The translations under genes were made by a program, and so were the position numbers. Below the pieces are notes generated by a model. That model saw nothing but the letters and a program-made list of their open reading frames with translations, was not told the DNA's origin and made no database searches. Shown piece by piece: positions 6,822 to 7,997 of a DNA stretch of 7,997 nucleotides (the first letter of the stretch is position 1; the number at the start of each line of letters is the position of its first letter). Source of the stretch: Burkholderiaceae bacterium (GTDB taxonomy: Bacteria > Pseudomonadota > Gammaproteobacteria > Burkholderiales > Burkholderiaceae_C); NCBI GenBank assembly GCA_030726195.1, contig JANREF010000099.1, positions 1-7,997 of the forward strand, read 5' to 3'.

Positions 6822-7760
6822 ATGAATGCATCCAAACCCGCTACCGCCAACACAGTCACACCGCCGCCTTCGCCAACGCCGGCCCAAACCCAGCACGCCC
6901 GCTTGAAGACAGCGTTGCTGACCCTGGTGGCGCTGTGTGCATTTGCTGGCAACTCCTTGCTCTGCAGGGCCGCATTGGCGCATGGCGCGGTGGATGCCCA
7001 CAGCTTCACGTGGCTGCGATTGGCCAGCGGCGCTGTGTTTTTGGCGTTGCTGATCAGCCTGAACCGCGCGAAAGCACAAGACAACGCGACCGACCCTAAG
7101 CCGCTACCTTGGCGCAGCGCTGCAGCGCTGTGGGTATACGCGGCAGCGTTTTCTATGGCCTATATCGACATGGGTGCGGCCACCGGTGCACTGGTGCTGT
7201 TTGGCAGCGTACAAATCACCATGACCACCTGGGGCCTGTGGCGCGGTGAGCGTTTTGTGCTGCAGCAGTGGCTGGGCTACCTCATGGCCATAGGCGGCTT
7301 GACCTGGCTGCTGCTGCCGGGCGCGAGTGCGCCACCGCTGGGCAGTGCAGCACTCATGACTGCGGCTGGCGTGGCCTGGGGGGCTTACTCGATTCTGGGT
7401 AAGTCAGCCACACGGCCCGTACTGGCAACTGCAAGCAACTTTCGCTATGCAGTGTTGCCCGCAACCGTGTTGTTGGTGTGGGCGCTGTCCAGCACCAACG
7501 CACACATCAGCGGCGCCGGCACAGCCTATGCCTTGGCCTCGGGTGCATTGGCGTCTGGTGCAGGCTACGCCATTTGGTATGCCGTGTTGCCGCGCTTGGG
7601 CTCGACAACCGCGGCCTCACTGCAGCTGAGTGTGCCCATCATCACTGCATTGGCTGCGGTGCTGCTGCTCAATGAACCCTTGTCGGGCACCCTGATCGTG
7701 AGCTCGGCCATCGTTTTGGGTGGCATTGGGCTGGTGATTGGCGTGGGCAAGACAGCATGA
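6822..7760 (+). CDS. EamA/DMT-family membrane transporter
   Basis: The 312-residue product is an integral inner-membrane protein of the drug/metabolite transporter superfamily, most likely an exporter of a small metabolite; the substrate cannot be read from sequence. After a Pro/Thr-rich N-terminal tail (residues 1-29) there are about ten hydrophobic segments: roughly 30-50, 62-80, 99-117, 121-140, 151-167, 174-193, 207-223, 232-255, 266-284 and 289-308. These form the two five-helix EamA repeats. The second repeat ends with the typical LLLNEPLSG turn (281-289) before the last helix. The open frame continues upstream to 6675, but that part runs antisense to yaeQ and is not membrane-like, so the ATG at 6822 is chosen. 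No Shine-Dalgarno sequence is seen before it, so the start is less sure than the family. It is divergent from yaeQ and followed by the shared terminator 82 bases after its stop. Confidence 0.9.
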   Translation: MNASKPATANTVTPPPSPTPAQTQHARLKTALLTLVALCAFAGNSLLCRAALAHGAVDAHSFTWLRLASGAVFLALLISLNRAKAQDNATDPKPLPWRSAAALWVYAAAFSMAYIDMGAATGALVLFGSVQITMTTWGLWRGERFVLQQWLGYLMAIGGLTWLLLPGASAPPLGSAALMTAAGVAWGAYSILGKSATRPVLATASNFRYAVLPATVLLVWALSSTNAHISGAGTAYALASGALASGAGYAIWYAVLPRLGSTTAASLQLSVPIITALAAVLLLNEPLSGTLIVSSAIVLGGIGLVIGVGKTA

Positions 7761-7842
7761 CAGGCCATGCGACATCGCCTGCGCAAGGCGTGCACAAGGT
7801 GCGCGCAGGGTGTACGCACCGCTCACACACCGCAATGCACAC

Positions 7843-7879
7843 AAAAAAACACCCAGCACTTTCGCACTGGGTGTTTTTT
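7843..7879. terminator. Bidirectional rho-independent terminator
   Basis: CACCCAG (7850-7856) pairs with CTGGGTG (7867-7873) around a 10-base loop. The stem is flanked by seven A on the left and six T on the right, so either strand gives a GC-rich hairpin followed by a U-run. Rightward it would end the transporter transcript. Leftward it lies 7 bases beyond the CCA end of tRNA-Lys and would end that transcript. The 82 bases between the transporter stop and the A-run hold no gene that I can support. Confidence 0.9.
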
Positions 7880-7886
7880 GTATGGG

Positions 7887-7962
7887 TGGTGGGTCGTGCG
7901 GGATTCGAACCTGCGACAAACGGATTAAAAGTCCGCTGCTCTACCAACTGAGCTAACGACCC
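7887..7962 (-). tRNA. tRNA-Lys (anticodon UUU)
   Basis: The complement folds as a 76-nucleotide cloverleaf with CCA encoded. The acceptor stem is GGGTCGT/ACGACCC with discriminator A, the D-arm GCTC/GAGC and the anticodon stem GCGGA/TCCGT (one G-U pair). The anticodon loop CTTTTAA reads UUU for lysine AAA/AAG codons, the variable loop has five bases, and the T-loop is TTCGAAT. The T-stem reads GCAGG against CCCGC, leaving an A-C mismatch at the middle pair (51-63; window positions 7912 and 7900), which is unusual. The 35 bases upstream in the window contain no convincing promoter, so it may start further out or belong to a tRNA cluster. Confidence 0.96.
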
Positions 7963-7997
7963 ACGCTTTATGGGTTTGGCTGCAACACACTGTGATA

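Noticed and set aside
7738..7956. Open frames across the 3' end of the window on both strands
   Set aside because: They read through the terminator and the tRNA-Lys gene and have no protein features.

Overview
The window reads as ordinary chromosomal housekeeping DNA of a moderately GC-rich betaproteobacterium. It most likely belongs to Burkholderiales, probably Comamonadaceae (Limnohabitans/Rhodoferax-like). That placement is inferred from protein character and codon use and was not tested by a search. No phage, transposon, CRISPR or plasmid element is visible, and protein-coding genes cover nearly everything.

Layout, left to right. (1) rpiA runs leftward off the window edge and lacks only its last few codons. 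(2) pyrD, the class 2 dihydroorotate dehydrogenase, is divergent from rpiA. (3) A leftward FAD oxidoreductase of the L-2-hydroxyglutarate dehydrogenase family converges on pyrD. (4) A small rightward gene of unknown function encodes a protein with one membrane anchor. (5) A leftward three-gene run follows in the order yaeQ, aroF-type DAHP synthase, DnaQ-exonuclease/GIY-YIG-nuclease fusion, with gaps of only 8 and 24 bases; it is probably one transcript. (6) A rightward EamA/DMT-family transporter starts divergently from yaeQ. (7) A symmetric terminator hairpin lies between the transporter and a leftward tRNA-Lys(UUU) gene, and could serve both.

Functionally the genes cover the pentose phosphate pathway (RpiA), pyrimidine synthesis (PyrD) and entry to the shikimate pathway (DAHP synthase). 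They also cover 2-hydroxyacid oxidation, probable DNA repair or processing (the nuclease fusion) and metabolite export (DMT). I found no dedicated novel system. The points most worth a second look are four UvrC-like cysteines in the nuclease fusion, an A-C mismatch in the T-stem of the tRNA-Lys, a glycine that marks the DAHP synthase as tyrosine-sensitive, and the uncharacterised membrane-anchored protein.
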